Assembly (NCBI GenBank): GCA_020845575.1
Contig: JADLFL010000017.1
Span: forward strand, 1-49,920
Direction: 5' to 3'
Source of the DNA: Acidobacteriota bacterium
GTDB lineage: Bacteria > Acidobacteriota > Vicinamibacteria > Vicinamibacterales > Vicinamibacteraceae
DNA: 49,920 bases
Part shown: piece after piece, positions 20,131-29,318 of the stretch
Layout: each line of letters opens with the position of its first letter
Position numbering within the stretch: the stretch's first letter is position 1
The notes under the pieces: generated by a model
Seen by the model: only the letters and a program-made list of their open reading frames with translations
Told to the model about the DNA's origin: nothing
Databases searched by the model: none
Position numbers and translations under genes: made by a program

Positions 20131-21300
20131 GTGGCTGAATCAGACATCGATCGCCTCATCGACGAATTAAACGCACGGCCGGCGCCGGCAGCGGGCGGTG
20201 CGTGGGCGCCGGCGTCCAGCGACGATGACGCGCCGATGGACACGGGCCGGCTGGCCGGCTGGCTGCAGGACGTGGTGCGGCGCGGCGGCTCCGATCTTCT
20301 GCTCGTGGCGGCGGCGCCTGCATCGGCCCGCGTGGAGAAGCGGCTCGTCCCGATCGACGAGGGCGAGCTCACGGGCGACGAGATCGAGCGGGCGGTCCTG
20401 CCCGCGCTGCCACCGCACGCGCGCGACATCTACGCGCGCGACGGCATCGCCGACGCATCGTTCAGCGTGGCGAGTCTCGGCCGGTTCCGCGTGAACCTGC
20501 ACCGCGAACGCGGGCGCGCGGCCGCCACCATCCGTGCGCTGCCTCGAACGGTTCCACGTCTCTCGACGCTCGCGCTGCCATCGCAGGTGGAGCGGCTCGC
20601 CAGCCTCACGCGCGGGCTGGTCCTCGTGGGCGGCGGCACGGGGTCGGGCAAGTCCACGACGCTTGCCGCTCTCGTCGACGAAATCAACAGACACGAGGCG
20701 CGTCACGTCATCACGATCGAGGATCCGGTCGAGTACGAGCACCAGCACCGCCGGTCGATCGTCGAGCAGGTGGAGATCGGCGTCGATGCGCCCGACTACC
20801 CCACGGCCCTGCGCGCGGCGTTGCGGCAGATGCCCGACGTGCTCGTGGTGGGCGAGATGCGCGACCCGGAATCGATGCGGCTCGCGCTGACGGCCGCCGA
20901 GACGGGGCACCTGGTGATCTCCACCGTCCACACCACCGACGTCACATCGTCTGTCTCGCGCATGGCGGATTCGTTCCCCGTCGAACGTCAGGCCACGATC
21001 CGGCAGGAGATCTCGCTCGCCTTGAGCGCGGTGCTGGTCCAGTCGCTGCTGCCTCGCACGTCGGGCGGACTGGTACCGGCCGTCGAATTGTTGATGGTGC
21101 AGTACGGTGCGCGTCAGCACATCAGGAAGAATCAGTTGCACCATCTGCACCAGGAAATCTCCCTCACACGCCGCTTCGGCTCGATCACGTTCGAGGAGTC
21201 CCTGGCGTCGCTGGTCAAGGCCGGTCACATCGATCCCGACACGGCCCGCGACCGCGCTGCGCATCCTGAAGAACTGGTGCGCCTGCTCAGCGCTCAGTAG
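20131..21300 (+). CDS. PilT-like type IV pilus retraction ATPase
   Basis: The 389-residue product matches PilT/PilU secretion ATPases: Walker A GGGTGSGKST (residues 167-176), Asp box ITIEDPVEYEH, Walker B VVGEMRDPES and His box AETGHLVISTVHTTD. It would power pilus retraction (twitching) as a hexamer at the inner membrane base. It has an extra N-terminal stretch of about 40 low-complexity residues before the usual DTGRLAGWLQDVVRRGGSDL start. No other pilus gene is nearby, so it is either a solitary paralogue or works with pili encoded elsewhere. The GTG at 20131 has GGAG at about seven-base spacing. Confidence 0.9.
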   Translation: MAESDIDRLIDELNARPAPAAGGAWAPASSDDDAPMDTGRLAGWLQDVVRRGGSDLLLVAAAPASARVEKRLVPIDEGELTGDEIERAVLPALPPHARDIYARDGIADASFSVASLGRFRVNLHRERGRAAATIRALPRTVPRLSTLALPSQVERLASLTRGLVLVGGGTGSGKSTTLAALVDEINRHEARHVITIEDPVEYEHQHRRSIVEQVEIGVDAPDYPTALRAALRQMPDVLVVGEMRDPESMRLALTAAETGHLVISTVHTTDVTSSVSRMADSFPVERQATIRQEISLALSAVLVQSLLPRTSGGLVPAVELLMVQYGARQHIRKNQLHHLHQEISLTRRFGSITFEESLASLVKAGHIDPDTARDRAAHPEELVRLLSAQ

Positions 21301-21301
21301 A

Positions 21302-22513
21302 ATGCCCTCACCTATGGCAATGCGACTCGGCTTCACCGGTGTTCCGGTGCTCGGTGCGCTCCTGGCCGCATTCCCGCTCGCGCCCTGCGTGCGTGCCGCG
21401 CAGGAGTCGCCGGTGCTCGACTGCGAGCGCGCGGTGTGGAAGACGACGTTCGAGGATGCGACGGCCGCCGGGCTCGACCCCGGCGCCATCGTCCTCAGCG
21501 TCGACTCATCGACGACCACGACGCGCGTCGAGGGTAACCATCCGGTGGTCACGGGTGTCGGGGAGTACGACCCGACGCCGACGCGGTCAGACGCGTTTCC
21601 CGCGCGCTACGAGTGCCGGTTCGACCGCAAGACCGGCGCGCTCGTATCGGTGACCTACGCGGCCGTCGACGGCAGCGGCGACGACATCGCGACGCCGCCG
21701 ACCGAGCTCGCCAGGACGGGCTACGTCCTGAAGGCGTGCGTCGACCGCCTCGAATCCGACATGGAGGATCAGGTGCGGAAGCGCGGCATGAGCTCGCGCG
21801 CAGACGTCGAGATCGCGCTGGCCGACGTCGTGCAGGTGGCCAAAGGGAAGGACATCGAACTCCAGGGTCGCGGCCGCGGCAAGTACGGCGAAGCGTTCGA
21901 CTGGCAGGTGCTGATCTTCACGTGCCGCTACGACCCGAAGCGCGATCGCATCTCGCGCGCCACGCACGCGCTCGAAACGCCATCGCTCACCGGTGCGCTG
22001 CCGCCCGAGACGCGGGACGCGATCGAAGCGTGTCGCGAGGCTGTTGGTGTCGAGGTGCTGCGCGAGGCGCATCAGCGGGGGTACAAGCAGCTCCGTCGCG
22101 TTGAGGTCGAACTCCCCGAACTGGCCAACGTCACGCCGCGCGCCGGTCGTCTCGACGTCTCCGGCCGTGGGCAGTTCCGCCTCGACAACCGTCACAACCA
22201 GCCGACGCCGCTCACGTTCACGTGTACGTACGACCCGCGTGCGGGCGACGTGGTTGCCGCCAGCTTCAAGGCGGAGGCCGGATCCTGGACGCCGTCCGGC
22301 GAGATCGCCAACGGCCTCACGGGGTCGTTGCGCTGCGGCTCGGCGCGCACCGCGCGCGACGAATGCCGCGCGTCGATCCGCGGCAACGTCCGCGTGGTCC
22401 GCGAATTCGGCAGCGTCAAGTGCGAGGCCTATCGCAACTGGATGTGGGACAGCACCACGATCCGCGTCTGGGACGGCTGCGCCGCCGAGTTCGAATACGA
22501 CGCCCGTCCATGA
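21302..22513 (+). CDS. Secreted protein with internal cysteine-bracketed repeats
   Basis: The 403-residue protein has a signal peptide (GVPVLGALLAAFPL, cleavage near VRAAQ). About three and a half repeats of roughly 85-100 residues follow. Each repeat begins with a cysteine in a helix (VLDCERAV, VLKACVDRL, AIEACREAV, ARDECRAS) and ends with a strand carrying a second cysteine (ARYECRFDRKTG, IFTCRYDPKRD, TFTCTYDPRAG). The last unit is degenerate. The pattern suggests one disulphide per domain. I do not know a function. The gene starts one base after the pilT-like stop and its own stop overlaps the sulfatase ATG, so the four genes from 20131 may form one operon. ATGs at 21314 and 21320 are alternative starts. 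Confidence 0.8.
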   Translation: MPSPMAMRLGFTGVPVLGALLAAFPLAPCVRAAQESPVLDCERAVWKTTFEDATAAGLDPGAIVLSVDSSTTTTRVEGNHPVVTGVGEYDPTPTRSDAFPARYECRFDRKTGALVSVTYAAVDGSGDDIATPPTELARTGYVLKACVDRLESDMEDQVRKRGMSSRADVEIALADVVQVAKGKDIELQGRGRGKYGEAFDWQVLIFTCRYDPKRDRISRATHALETPSLTGALPPETRDAIEACREAVGVEVLREAHQRGYKQLRRVEVELPELANVTPRAGRLDVSGRGQFRLDNRHNQPTPLTFTCTYDPRAGDVVAASFKAEAGSWTPSGEIANGLTGSLRCGSARTARDECRASIRGNVRVVREFGSVKCEAYRNWMWDSTTIRVWDGCAAEFEYDARP

Positions 22514-24006
22514 CCCGCCCACCGTGCCCTTTCTGGCTCGCGCTGTCCTTCCTCGTCTCGGTGATGGGGGTGGGCGCTGCGGCGTGGTCGCCGCAGTCGC
22601 AGGCGACCGGCGGCGTCAGGCCCAACATCCTGTTCCTCTTCGCAGACGACATGCGCGCCGACACCATCGCCGCGCACGGCAACCCGCACATCAGCACGCC
22701 CACGCTCGACGGCATCGCCCGGCGCGGATTCAGCTTCAGGCGCGCCTACGTATTCGGCGGCGACAGCGGTGCCGTCTGCGTGGCCAGTCGCGCGATGCTC
22801 ATGAGCGGGCGCACGCTGTTCCACGTCAACACATCGACGCTTGCCGACGTGCCGCTGCTGCCCGAAGTGTTCGGCAAGGCGGGCTACACCACGTTCGCCA
22901 CGGGGAAGTGGCACAACGGGGAGGCGTCGTGGCTGCGCGCGTTCAAGCGAGGACGCAGCGTGATGTTCGGCGGCATGTCGAACCACGCGGCAGTACCCGT
23001 CAAGGACCTCGGGCCAGACGGTCAGCTCACGCCGGTGCGGACCGAGACGACGTTCTCGAGCGAGCTGTTCGCCGACTCGGCGATCGCGTTCCTGAACGAA
23101 TACAGGGAATCCGCGCCGTTCTTCGCGTACGTGGCGTTCACGGCTCCGCACGATCCACGCCAGCCACCACCCGCCTTCAGCCAGCCGTACTACGACACGC
23201 TGCCACCGCTGCCGCCCGACTTCCTGCCGCAGTTCCCGTTCGACAACGGGGGCATGACTGGTGCGATGCGCGACGAGAACCTCACCGCATGGCCGCGGCC
23301 CGAGCGCGACGTGCGCGCTCAGCTCGCCGAGTACTACGGGATGGTCACGCACCTCGACGCGCAGATCCGCCGCGTGCTCGATGCCCTCGACACCAGCGGT
23401 CACGCGCGCAACACCATCATCGTCTTTGCCGCCGACAACGGACTTGCGCTCGGAAGCCACGGGCTGCTCGGCAAGCAGAGCGTGTTCGAGCACAGCACGC
23501 GCGTGCCGCTCGTCATCGCGGGCCCTGGCGTGCCGGCCGGCCGGAGCAGCGAGGCGCTGTCGTATCTGTACGACCTGTTCCCCACGCTGGCCGAAGCGGC
23601 TGGCATCGCGACACCGGACGGGCTCGACGGCACCTCGCTCCTGCCCGTGGTGCAGCAGCGTCAGGAACGCGTGCGCGATTCGCTCTTCACCGTGTACACG
23701 AAGACGCAGCGCGCGGTGCAGGACGGCAGATGGAAGCTCGTCGCCTACCCTGTGCCAGGCTATCTGCAGCTCTTCGATCTGCGGACCGATCCGTTCGAGA
23801 TGACCAACCTGATCGATCGGCCGGACAGCGCGGCGCACGTCGCACGCCTGCAGACGCTGATGCGCGAGTGGCAGTCGCGTCAGGGCGACACCGTGCCGGT
23901 GCCGGCGACGAGCACGCCTCCGCCGCCGATCGATCTCACCGGAACACCTCGCAAACCCGACCAGTGGCAGCCTGACTGGATCGTGAAAAAGTACTTCGAC
24001 AAGTGA
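22510..24006 (+). CDS. Sulfatase (formylglycine-dependent, secreted)
   Basis: The 498-residue protein has a signal peptide (FWLALSFLVSVMGVGAAAW) and the type I sulfatase core: metal-binding FLFADDMRADT (Asp46, Asp47), active-site CVASR at residues 90-94 where Cys90 would be converted to formylglycine, and the C-terminal metal motif FAADNGLALGSHGLLGKQS. It should hydrolyse sulphate or other acid esters in the periplasm or outside. Activity needs a formylglycine-generating enzyme or anaerobic maturase, neither of which is in this window. It is coupled at both ends by ATGA and GTGA overlaps to the repeat protein and the amidohydrolase. Confidence 0.94.
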   Translation: MTRPPCPFWLALSFLVSVMGVGAAAWSPQSQATGGVRPNILFLFADDMRADTIAAHGNPHISTPTLDGIARRGFSFRRAYVFGGDSGAVCVASRAMLMSGRTLFHVNTSTLADVPLLPEVFGKAGYTTFATGKWHNGEASWLRAFKRGRSVMFGGMSNHAAVPVKDLGPDGQLTPVRTETTFSSELFADSAIAFLNEYRESAPFFAYVAFTAPHDPRQPPPAFSQPYYDTLPPLPPDFLPQFPFDNGGMTGAMRDENLTAWPRPERDVRAQLAEYYGMVTHLDAQIRRVLDALDTSGHARNTIIVFAADNGLALGSHGLLGKQSVFEHSTRVPLVIAGPGVPAGRSSEALSYLYDLFPTLAEAAGIATPDGLDGTSLLPVVQQRQERVRDSLFTVYTKTQRAVQDGRWKLVAYPVPGYLQLFDLRTDPFEMTNLIDRPDSAAHVARLQTLMREWQSRQGDTVPVPATSTPPPPIDLTGTPRKPDQWQPDWIVKKYFDK

Positions 24007-25310
24007 CGGGACGCCTTGTGACCACCATTGGACTGCGAACCTCGATCCTGCTGTTCGTCGCCGCGTGTCTTGCGGTACCGGCCGGCGCACAACCGACATA
24101 CGACATGCTGCTCGAGGGCGGCCATGTCATCGACGCGCGCAACGGCATCGATGGCGTGATGGACGTGGCGATCGCCGACGGCCGGATCGCCGCCGTGCGG
24201 CAGGGCATCGATCCGGCGAGCGCGAAACAGGTCGTCGACGTGTCCGGCCTGTACGTCACGCCGGGGCTCATCGACATCCACGTCCACGTCTTCGCCACGA
24301 CGGGCGTGCGCGGCGCATGGGCAGGCGACAACAGCGTGCTGCCCGACGGCTTCAGCTTCCGCACCGGCGTCACGACGATGGTGGATGCGGGCAGCTCTGG
24401 GTGGCGCAACTTCGAGGACTTCAGGCGCACGGTGATCGACCGCGCGCGGACGCGCGTGCTCGCGATGCTCAACATTGCGGGCCTCGGCATGTTGACCGAC
24501 ATCCCGGAGCAGAACGTCCTCGACATGGACGCCGCCGCCACGGCCGACATGGCCGGACGTCACCGCGACGTCGTCGTCGGCATCAAGTCGGCGCACTACA
24601 TGGGGCCGGAATGGGTGTCGGTCGATCGCGCCGTCGAAGCCGGCACGAAGGCCGGCGTGCCGGTGATGGTGGACTTCGGCTACTTTCGCGAGGAACGCCC
24701 GTATCACCAACTGGTCACCTCGCGCCTGCGCCCCGGCGACATCAGCACGCACATGTTCCGCGGACCCGTGCCGTACATGGGCGCAGATGGCCACGTGCTG
24801 CCGTACCTGAAGCAGGCTCGCGCACGCGGCGTGCTGTTCGACGTCGGGCACGGCGGGGGCAGCTTCGTGTTCCGCACCATGGTGCCCGCGGTGAAGGATG
24901 GCTTCTATCCCGACACGATCTCCACGGACCTGCACACGGGCAGCATGAACGGCGCCATGATGGACATGCTGACGACGATGTCCAAGTTCCTGGTGGCGGG
25001 TATGCCGCTGCAGGCGGTGGTGAAGGCATCGACAGACGCGCCCGCGCGGGCGATCAAGCGACTCGAGCTCGGACACCTGACCGTTGGCGCCGAGGCAGAC
25101 GTCGCGGTGCTGCGCGTGGTGGAAGGACGCTTCGGTTACGCCGACGCCGCGCGCGGCACGATCCACGGCAACCAGCGTCTTGCGTGCGAACTCACGCTGC
25201 GCGCAGGTCGCGTCGTGTGGGACTACAACGCCCGCACCGGCACCGCCTACGAACGCCTGCCGCCCACCTACGGCGTCAGGCCCGTCGACAAGGTGATCGT
25301 CCCGCACTGA
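24003..25310 (+). CDS. Secreted amidohydrolase / deacetylase-type metallohydrolase
   Basis: The 435-residue protein has a signal peptide (TSILLFVAACLAVPAGAQ) and the amidohydrolase-superfamily barrel. Visible features are GLIDIHVHVF with His93 and His95, a probable carboxylated lysine Lys195 in VVVGIKSAHYMG, later metal or base residues in VGHGGGSF and DLHTGSMN, and the closing composite-domain strands GHLTVGAEADVAVL. It resembles the amidohydrolase/deacetylase group that includes D-aminoacylase- and dihydroorotase-like enzymes; the substrate is unknown. The GTG start overlaps the sulfatase stop (GTGA), so the two enzymes are probably made together. Confidence 0.92.
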   Translation: MTGRLVTTIGLRTSILLFVAACLAVPAGAQPTYDMLLEGGHVIDARNGIDGVMDVAIADGRIAAVRQGIDPASAKQVVDVSGLYVTPGLIDIHVHVFATTGVRGAWAGDNSVLPDGFSFRTGVTTMVDAGSSGWRNFEDFRRTVIDRARTRVLAMLNIAGLGMLTDIPEQNVLDMDAAATADMAGRHRDVVVGIKSAHYMGPEWVSVDRAVEAGTKAGVPVMVDFGYFREERPYHQLVTSRLRPGDISTHMFRGPVPYMGADGHVLPYLKQARARGVLFDVGHGGGSFVFRTMVPAVKDGFYPDTISTDLHTGSMNGAMMDMLTTMSKFLVAGMPLQAVVKASTDAPARAIKRLELGHLTVGAEADVAVLRVVEGRFGYADAARGTIHGNQRLACELTLRAGRVVWDYNARTGTAYERLPPTYGVRPVDKVIVPH

Positions 25311-25358
25311 GAGGCGACGGAGAGCGCGCGAGCACATCCCCCCGGATGGCCTGGGCCT

Positions 25359-26108
25359 TCAGGATCCACCGACCATCGCGTCGAGACGGTTGGTGGCGGC
25401 CATGATGTCGCGCTTCAGGCGGCGCACCATGTCGCTGATGATGTCCTTGCCGCGGATGGCTGCCTCGTCGACCATCGCCTTCAGCTCCCAGAGCGGCGTG
25501 GCCTTCAGTTCCGCGAGATCGGCGGCGAGCAGGTCGAGCTGCTCCTCCACCTGCGCCACGCGGCGCGAGAGGCGCAGGCGCATGGCCTCGGGATCGGTGC
25601 CGCGAACCGACTCCGGACTGCGCTCCCACTGATCGAGGATCGCGCGCAACTGCGCCTCGTCGCCGAGCGCATACGCACGGTTGGCTTCGACCATCAACGC
25701 ATGACGACGACCGCGCGCGTCTTCGTCGTGCGCGAGATCGGGATGGATGGTCTTGGCCACGTCGCGGAACAGCTTGCGGACCGCGTCCGTCGTGAAGCGC
25801 GGCTGCGGGTCTGGCGACGGTGGTGGGGCGGATGACGGCTCTGCGATGTCCTGTTCGTCAAGCTTCTTCGACAGTTCGCCGATCTCTGCTTCCGCGATGG
25901 CAAGTTCGAGACGGTCCAGTTCGTCGTGCAGGAGACCGACTTCCTGCCTGTAGCGGATGCGGAACGTTTCGAGTCCCGAGCGCACCGCCGCCAGTTCGGC
26001 GACACGCGCGTCGAGCTCGGTATCGAGCGTTGTCACACGGGCGTGAAGCGCGTCGAGGTCATCGTCCCGGTGCGCCTGTCGCACGAGCGTACTCACGGCT
26101 GCGATCAT
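25359..26108 (-). CDS. Coiled-coil protein with J-like domain
   Basis: The 249-residue protein has three parts: an N-terminal coiled coil of about 90 residues (repeated ELDARVAELAAVRSGLE-type heptads), a proline-rich linker, and a J-domain-like segment (about 105-155) with the diagnostic His-Pro-Asp at residues 122-124 (AKTIHPDLAHDED). A second helical or coiled region ends the protein. A J domain with HPD implies an interaction with an Hsp70, but this is not a canonical DnaJ because zinc-finger and C-terminal domains are absent. It is a lone gene convergent with the amidohydrolase. The start is ATG 26108; a GTG four codons later is also possible. Confidence 0.82.
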   Translation of the reverse strand: MIAAVSTLVRQAHRDDDLDALHARVTTLDTELDARVAELAAVRSGLETFRIRYRQEVGLLHDELDRLELAIAEAEIGELSKKLDEQDIAEPSSAPPPSPDPQPRFTTDAVRKLFRDVAKTIHPDLAHDEDARGRRHALMVEANRAYALGDEAQLRAILDQWERSPESVRGTDPEAMRLRLSRRVAQVEEQLDLLAADLAELKATPLWELKAMVDEAAIRGKDIISDMVRRLKRDIMAATNRLDAMVGGS

Positions 26109-26226
26109 AGCGAAGAGCGGGCCCCGGGCCTTCGGGCACCGCCCCGGACGAACGGGCTGACGCCCCTTCGCGCCACCACCGATCGGACGATGGCGGGTCG
26201 TCCCCGTGAGACACTCTGGAACCCTG

Positions 26227-26913
26227 ATGCGCGAGTCACACGCCGACATGACAGCGATGGTGGACACGTATCAGCGCCGCGCGCGCTGGTGGCATCGTCT
26301 GCTCCGTCCGCCGCTGCCGCTCGTGCCCAACCCGCATGAACGTGGATTGCCTGTCGACGCCGCCGCGCGGTGCCTGATGCTCGGCGGAGCGGGTCAGACG
26401 GCAGCGCGCAATTTCGTGAACGTCGACATCGCACCCGTGACGGGCGTCGACGTGGTGGCCGACGGCGCACGCCTTCCGTTCGCTGATGCGACCTTCGACA
26501 TGATCGAGAGCGACGCGGTGCTGGAGCACGTGCCGGATCCGGCTGTCGTCATCGGCGAACTGCGGCGCGTGCTGCGGCCAGGCGGGTTGATTCACGTCGT
26601 GGTGCCGTTCAACCACCCGTTCCACGCGTATCCGAACGATTACCATCGCTGGACGCTCGTGGCGCTGCAGCAGGATCTCGCCCCGCTCGAGATCCTCGAC
26701 GCCGGCGTCAGGACCGGGCCCGCCGCCACCTGGCTGCTCTACACGCTCACGTTCATCAAGGTGATCGTGCCGGGCACGCCCGGCAAGGCGCTCGGTGCGA
26801 TCGCAGGGTGGATCCTCTGGCCGATCCGTTACGTGGACCTGTTCCTCTACGGCACCAACCGCGCCCACATCCTCGCCAACAGCATCTACGTTCTCGCCCG
26901 CAAGCCGATATGA
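26227..26913 (+). CDS. Class I SAM-dependent methyltransferase
   Basis: The 228-residue protein has a methyltransferase-11-like core. The usual motif I is replaced by CLMLGGAGQT with FVNVDIAP as the acidic strand. ADGARLPFADATFDMIES and VLEHVPDPAVVIGELRRVLRPGG follow, which are motifs typical of SAM-dependent methyltransferases of lipids or sugars. The C-terminal third is rich in hydrophobic and aromatic residues (LYTLTFIKVIVPG, AIAGWILWPIRYVDLFLY), suggesting membrane association. The substrate is unknown. It precedes a second, unrelated-looking methyltransferase gene on the same strand. Confidence 0.88.
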   Translation: MRESHADMTAMVDTYQRRARWWHRLLRPPLPLVPNPHERGLPVDAAARCLMLGGAGQTAARNFVNVDIAPVTGVDVVADGARLPFADATFDMIESDAVLEHVPDPAVVIGELRRVLRPGGLIHVVVPFNHPFHAYPNDYHRWTLVALQQDLAPLEILDAGVRTGPAATWLLYTLTFIKVIVPGTPGKALGAIAGWILWPIRYVDLFLYGTNRAHILANSIYVLARKPI

Positions 26914-26958
26914 CGGTCGGGCAGTCCGATCTGTCCGGCCGCCGCACATAATCTTGCT

Positions 26959-27816
26959 GTGCAACGCCTGCTCCATCGTCTTGGCGGGTTGGTGAAGGTC
27001 CAGTGGGCGCGCCTGCGCGGGCGGCCGGTGACCGATGAATACGAGACCCGCGCGCCGTCGCCGCAACACGCGCTGGACTTGTATGCCGGCGAATGGGCGT
27101 CGTATCTGCCCGCACCGCACGACAGCTACGTTGCCGGACACACGCCGCTGTTCCACGACGCGCGACTCGAATGGGCGATCGCGCGCATGGGCGGCGTCGA
27201 AGGCGCGAACGTCCTCGAACTCGGCCCGCTCGAAGGCGGTCACACGTGGCTGCTCGAACAGCGAGGGGCCGCACGCATCACCGCGATCGAGGCCAACCGC
27301 CGCGCGTTCCTGAAGTGCCTCGTCATGAAGGAGGTCGTGGGTACTGCGCGCGCGCACTTCCTGCTCGGCGACTTCATGGCCTACCTGCGCGAATCGCCGG
27401 ACGCGCACTTCGACGTCGGCGTCGCCAGCGGCGTGCTGTATCACATGGCGGAGCCCGTGGAACTGCTGGCGCGACTCGCAAGGACGTGCGACACGCTGTT
27501 CATCTGGACGCACTACTTCGACGCCGCGCACGTGAGCCTTCAGTCGGCCCTTGCCGCACGCTTTCGTGCGCCAGAGTCACGCACGTACGACGGCTTCGTC
27601 CATACGGTGCACCCGCACTGGTATCAGGCCGCGCGGTTCACTCCGGGCTTCTGCGGCAGCGGTGAGACGCACACGCGCTGGATGACACGCGACGACATCG
27701 TCGATGCCCTGCGCCACTTCGGCCACCCGTACGTCGACATCGGTCTCGAGGAGCCGGGCCATCAGTACGGTCCGGCGATGGGCATCGTCTCGTCGCGCAC
27801 GCCGCTCGCCGGCTGA
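26959..27816 (+). CDS. Class I SAM-dependent methyltransferase (second)
   Basis: The 285-residue protein contains VLELGPLEGGHTWLLEQRG as motif I, ITAIEANRRAFLKC as the acidic motif II and FDVGVASGVLYHMAEPVELLARL as the post-motif region, reminiscent of tRNA U34 carboxymethyltransferase-like folds. The target may be a small molecule or glycan rather than RNA; this cannot be settled here. It starts at a GTG with no ribosome site; a CATAAT a few bases upstream could be a -10 element of a near-leaderless message. The upstream methyltransferase ends 45 bases before it. Confidence 0.87.
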   Translation: MQRLLHRLGGLVKVQWARLRGRPVTDEYETRAPSPQHALDLYAGEWASYLPAPHDSYVAGHTPLFHDARLEWAIARMGGVEGANVLELGPLEGGHTWLLEQRGAARITAIEANRRAFLKCLVMKEVVGTARAHFLLGDFMAYLRESPDAHFDVGVASGVLYHMAEPVELLARLARTCDTLFIWTHYFDAAHVSLQSALAARFRAPESRTYDGFVHTVHPHWYQAARFTPGFCGSGETHTRWMTRDDIVDALRHFGHPYVDIGLEEPGHQYGPAMGIVSSRTPLAG

Positions 27817-27828
27817 CGCGCGTCAGCG

Positions 27829-29271
27829 TCAGTCAGGCACGCGATCGTAGTAGCCGTCTCCGGCGTACACGCGCGTGACGCGCCCGTTCTCCTCGACGAA
27901 CCGCACCACTTCACCGATGGCGCTGCCGCCCGTCCGCGCGTCGTACCTGAAACGACCGCCACCGATCGGGACGAGACTCGCCGGACCATCGAGCGTCGGT
28001 GCGTTGGGGCTGATGACCACAAGCCGATCGTTGAGCAGCACCACGTGGACATCGCCGAACCTGCCGCGATACAGGCCGGCGAAGCGCGCCCACGTCGCGT
28101 CCCACGGCACGACAGTGGACGCCGGCGCGGACCGTCGTCCGGCGGCTTCGCCGACGGTGTTCATCAACTGGCGCGCGATCGCGGACGGGTCGCTGTCTCC
28201 GGCGTTGGTGAGCACGATGACGCCGACGCGCGTGGCGGGGTGAATGAGCGTGTGCGTGGTGTAGCCGGGGTATGAGCCACCGTGGCCGACGTACGTCTTG
28301 TCGCCAACGCGCGTCACGGCGAACCCGATCGCGTTACCCGCCGCCCACGTTTCTTCCACGGAGCGCACGCGGTGCATCTCGCGCAACGACCCGCCGGAGA
28401 GGATACGGTTGCCGCCGCGCGCCCCGTGCCTGAACTGCGCCGAGACGAAGCGCGCCATGTCGTTGACGTTCGACGTGATGCCCGTCGCGGCCGCCATCCC
28501 TCGCGCGTCGATGAACGGCATCGTCTCGCGCGAGCCGTCGGGCATGCGACGCCCGTAGCCCGTGGCCATGCCGGGCACGTCCTTGTCCACGCTGGACGAT
28601 GACATGCCGAGTGGCGTGAAGATGTGATCGCGCACGTAGTCCGCCCACGACTGCCCACTCCGCGCTTCGACCACCTGCCCGGCGACCGAGTACGCGAGGT
28701 TGGAGTACTTCCAGCGCACCTGCGGCGCGTAGGCGGCATGGCGATCGGCCATGAGCGCGCGCAGCTCGTCGCCCGTCGGGAAGTTCCACGACACCCAGTG
28801 ATCGCCGGCTTCACGCTGGAGTCCCGAGCTGTGCGTGAGCAGCGTCTCGATCGTCACCGGCCCATCGTCGTCGCCGGCTGGCGCCATGCGGAACCACGGC
28901 AGGTGCTGCGAGACGGGATCGTCGAGCCTGACCTTGCCGTCTTCGCGCAGCTGCATGATCGCGGTGGCCGTGAACAGCTTCGAGTGCGACGCCATGCGGA
29001 AGGTGACGTCCCGCGTCATGGGACGCTTGGTGGCGAGGTCGGCGTAACCGAAGGCCTTCGACCAGATCAGCTCGTCGCCCGCCACCACGCCGACGACCAC
29101 GCCCGGCAGTCCGCGATACGCGATCTGGCCGTCGAGCCAGGCCGAGAACAGCCGCCCGGCCGCGAGGACATCCGCGTCATCGGCGATCGCACCCGTGCGA
29201 ACAGACGGCTGCGCGAACAGCAGCATGGGAGTCAGGACCACCATCGCGCAGGCAACGACCCACTGCTTCAC
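27829..29271 (-). CDS. Serine hydrolase of the beta-lactamase / penicillin-binding-protein family
   Basis: The 480-residue product has a signal peptide (MKQWVVACAMVVLTPMLLFA) and the class C beta-lactamase-like motifs: SxxK at Ser95-Lys98 (MASHSKLF), YxN at Tyr189-Asn191 (WKYSNLAY) and an HGG triad (GHGGSYPGYTTH). A C-terminal lipocalin-like extension of about 100 residues follows. Family members are D-aminopeptidases, esterases or carboxypeptidases; beta-lactam hydrolysis need not be its role. AAGGAG six bases before the GTG at 29271 decides the start. It is separated from the neighbouring zinc-ribbon gene by two palindromes. Confidence 0.92.
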   Translation of the reverse strand: MKQWVVACAMVVLTPMLLFAQPSVRTGAIADDADVLAAGRLFSAWLDGQIAYRGLPGVVVGVVAGDELIWSKAFGYADLATKRPMTRDVTFRMASHSKLFTATAIMQLREDGKVRLDDPVSQHLPWFRMAPAGDDDGPVTIETLLTHSSGLQREAGDHWVSWNFPTGDELRALMADRHAAYAPQVRWKYSNLAYSVAGQVVEARSGQSWADYVRDHIFTPLGMSSSSVDKDVPGMATGYGRRMPDGSRETMPFIDARGMAAATGITSNVNDMARFVSAQFRHGARGGNRILSGGSLREMHRVRSVEETWAAGNAIGFAVTRVGDKTYVGHGGSYPGYTTHTLIHPATRVGVIVLTNAGDSDPSAIARQLMNTVGEAAGRRSAPASTVVPWDATWARFAGLYRGRFGDVHVVLLNDRLVVISPNAPTLDGPASLVPIGGGRFRYDARTGGSAIGEVVRFVEENGRVTRVYAGDGYYDRVPD

Positions 29272-29318
29272 GGCACACTCCTTGGTCGAGAGACAGCGCA
29301 TGGTCGCACATGTCCGCG

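Noticed and set aside
27829..29271. Antibiotic-resistance beta-lactamase
   Set aside because: The SxxK, YxN and HGG motifs are shared by many esterases and peptidases of the family, and the lipocalin-like C-terminal extension points to the latter; resistance cannot be claimed from sequence.
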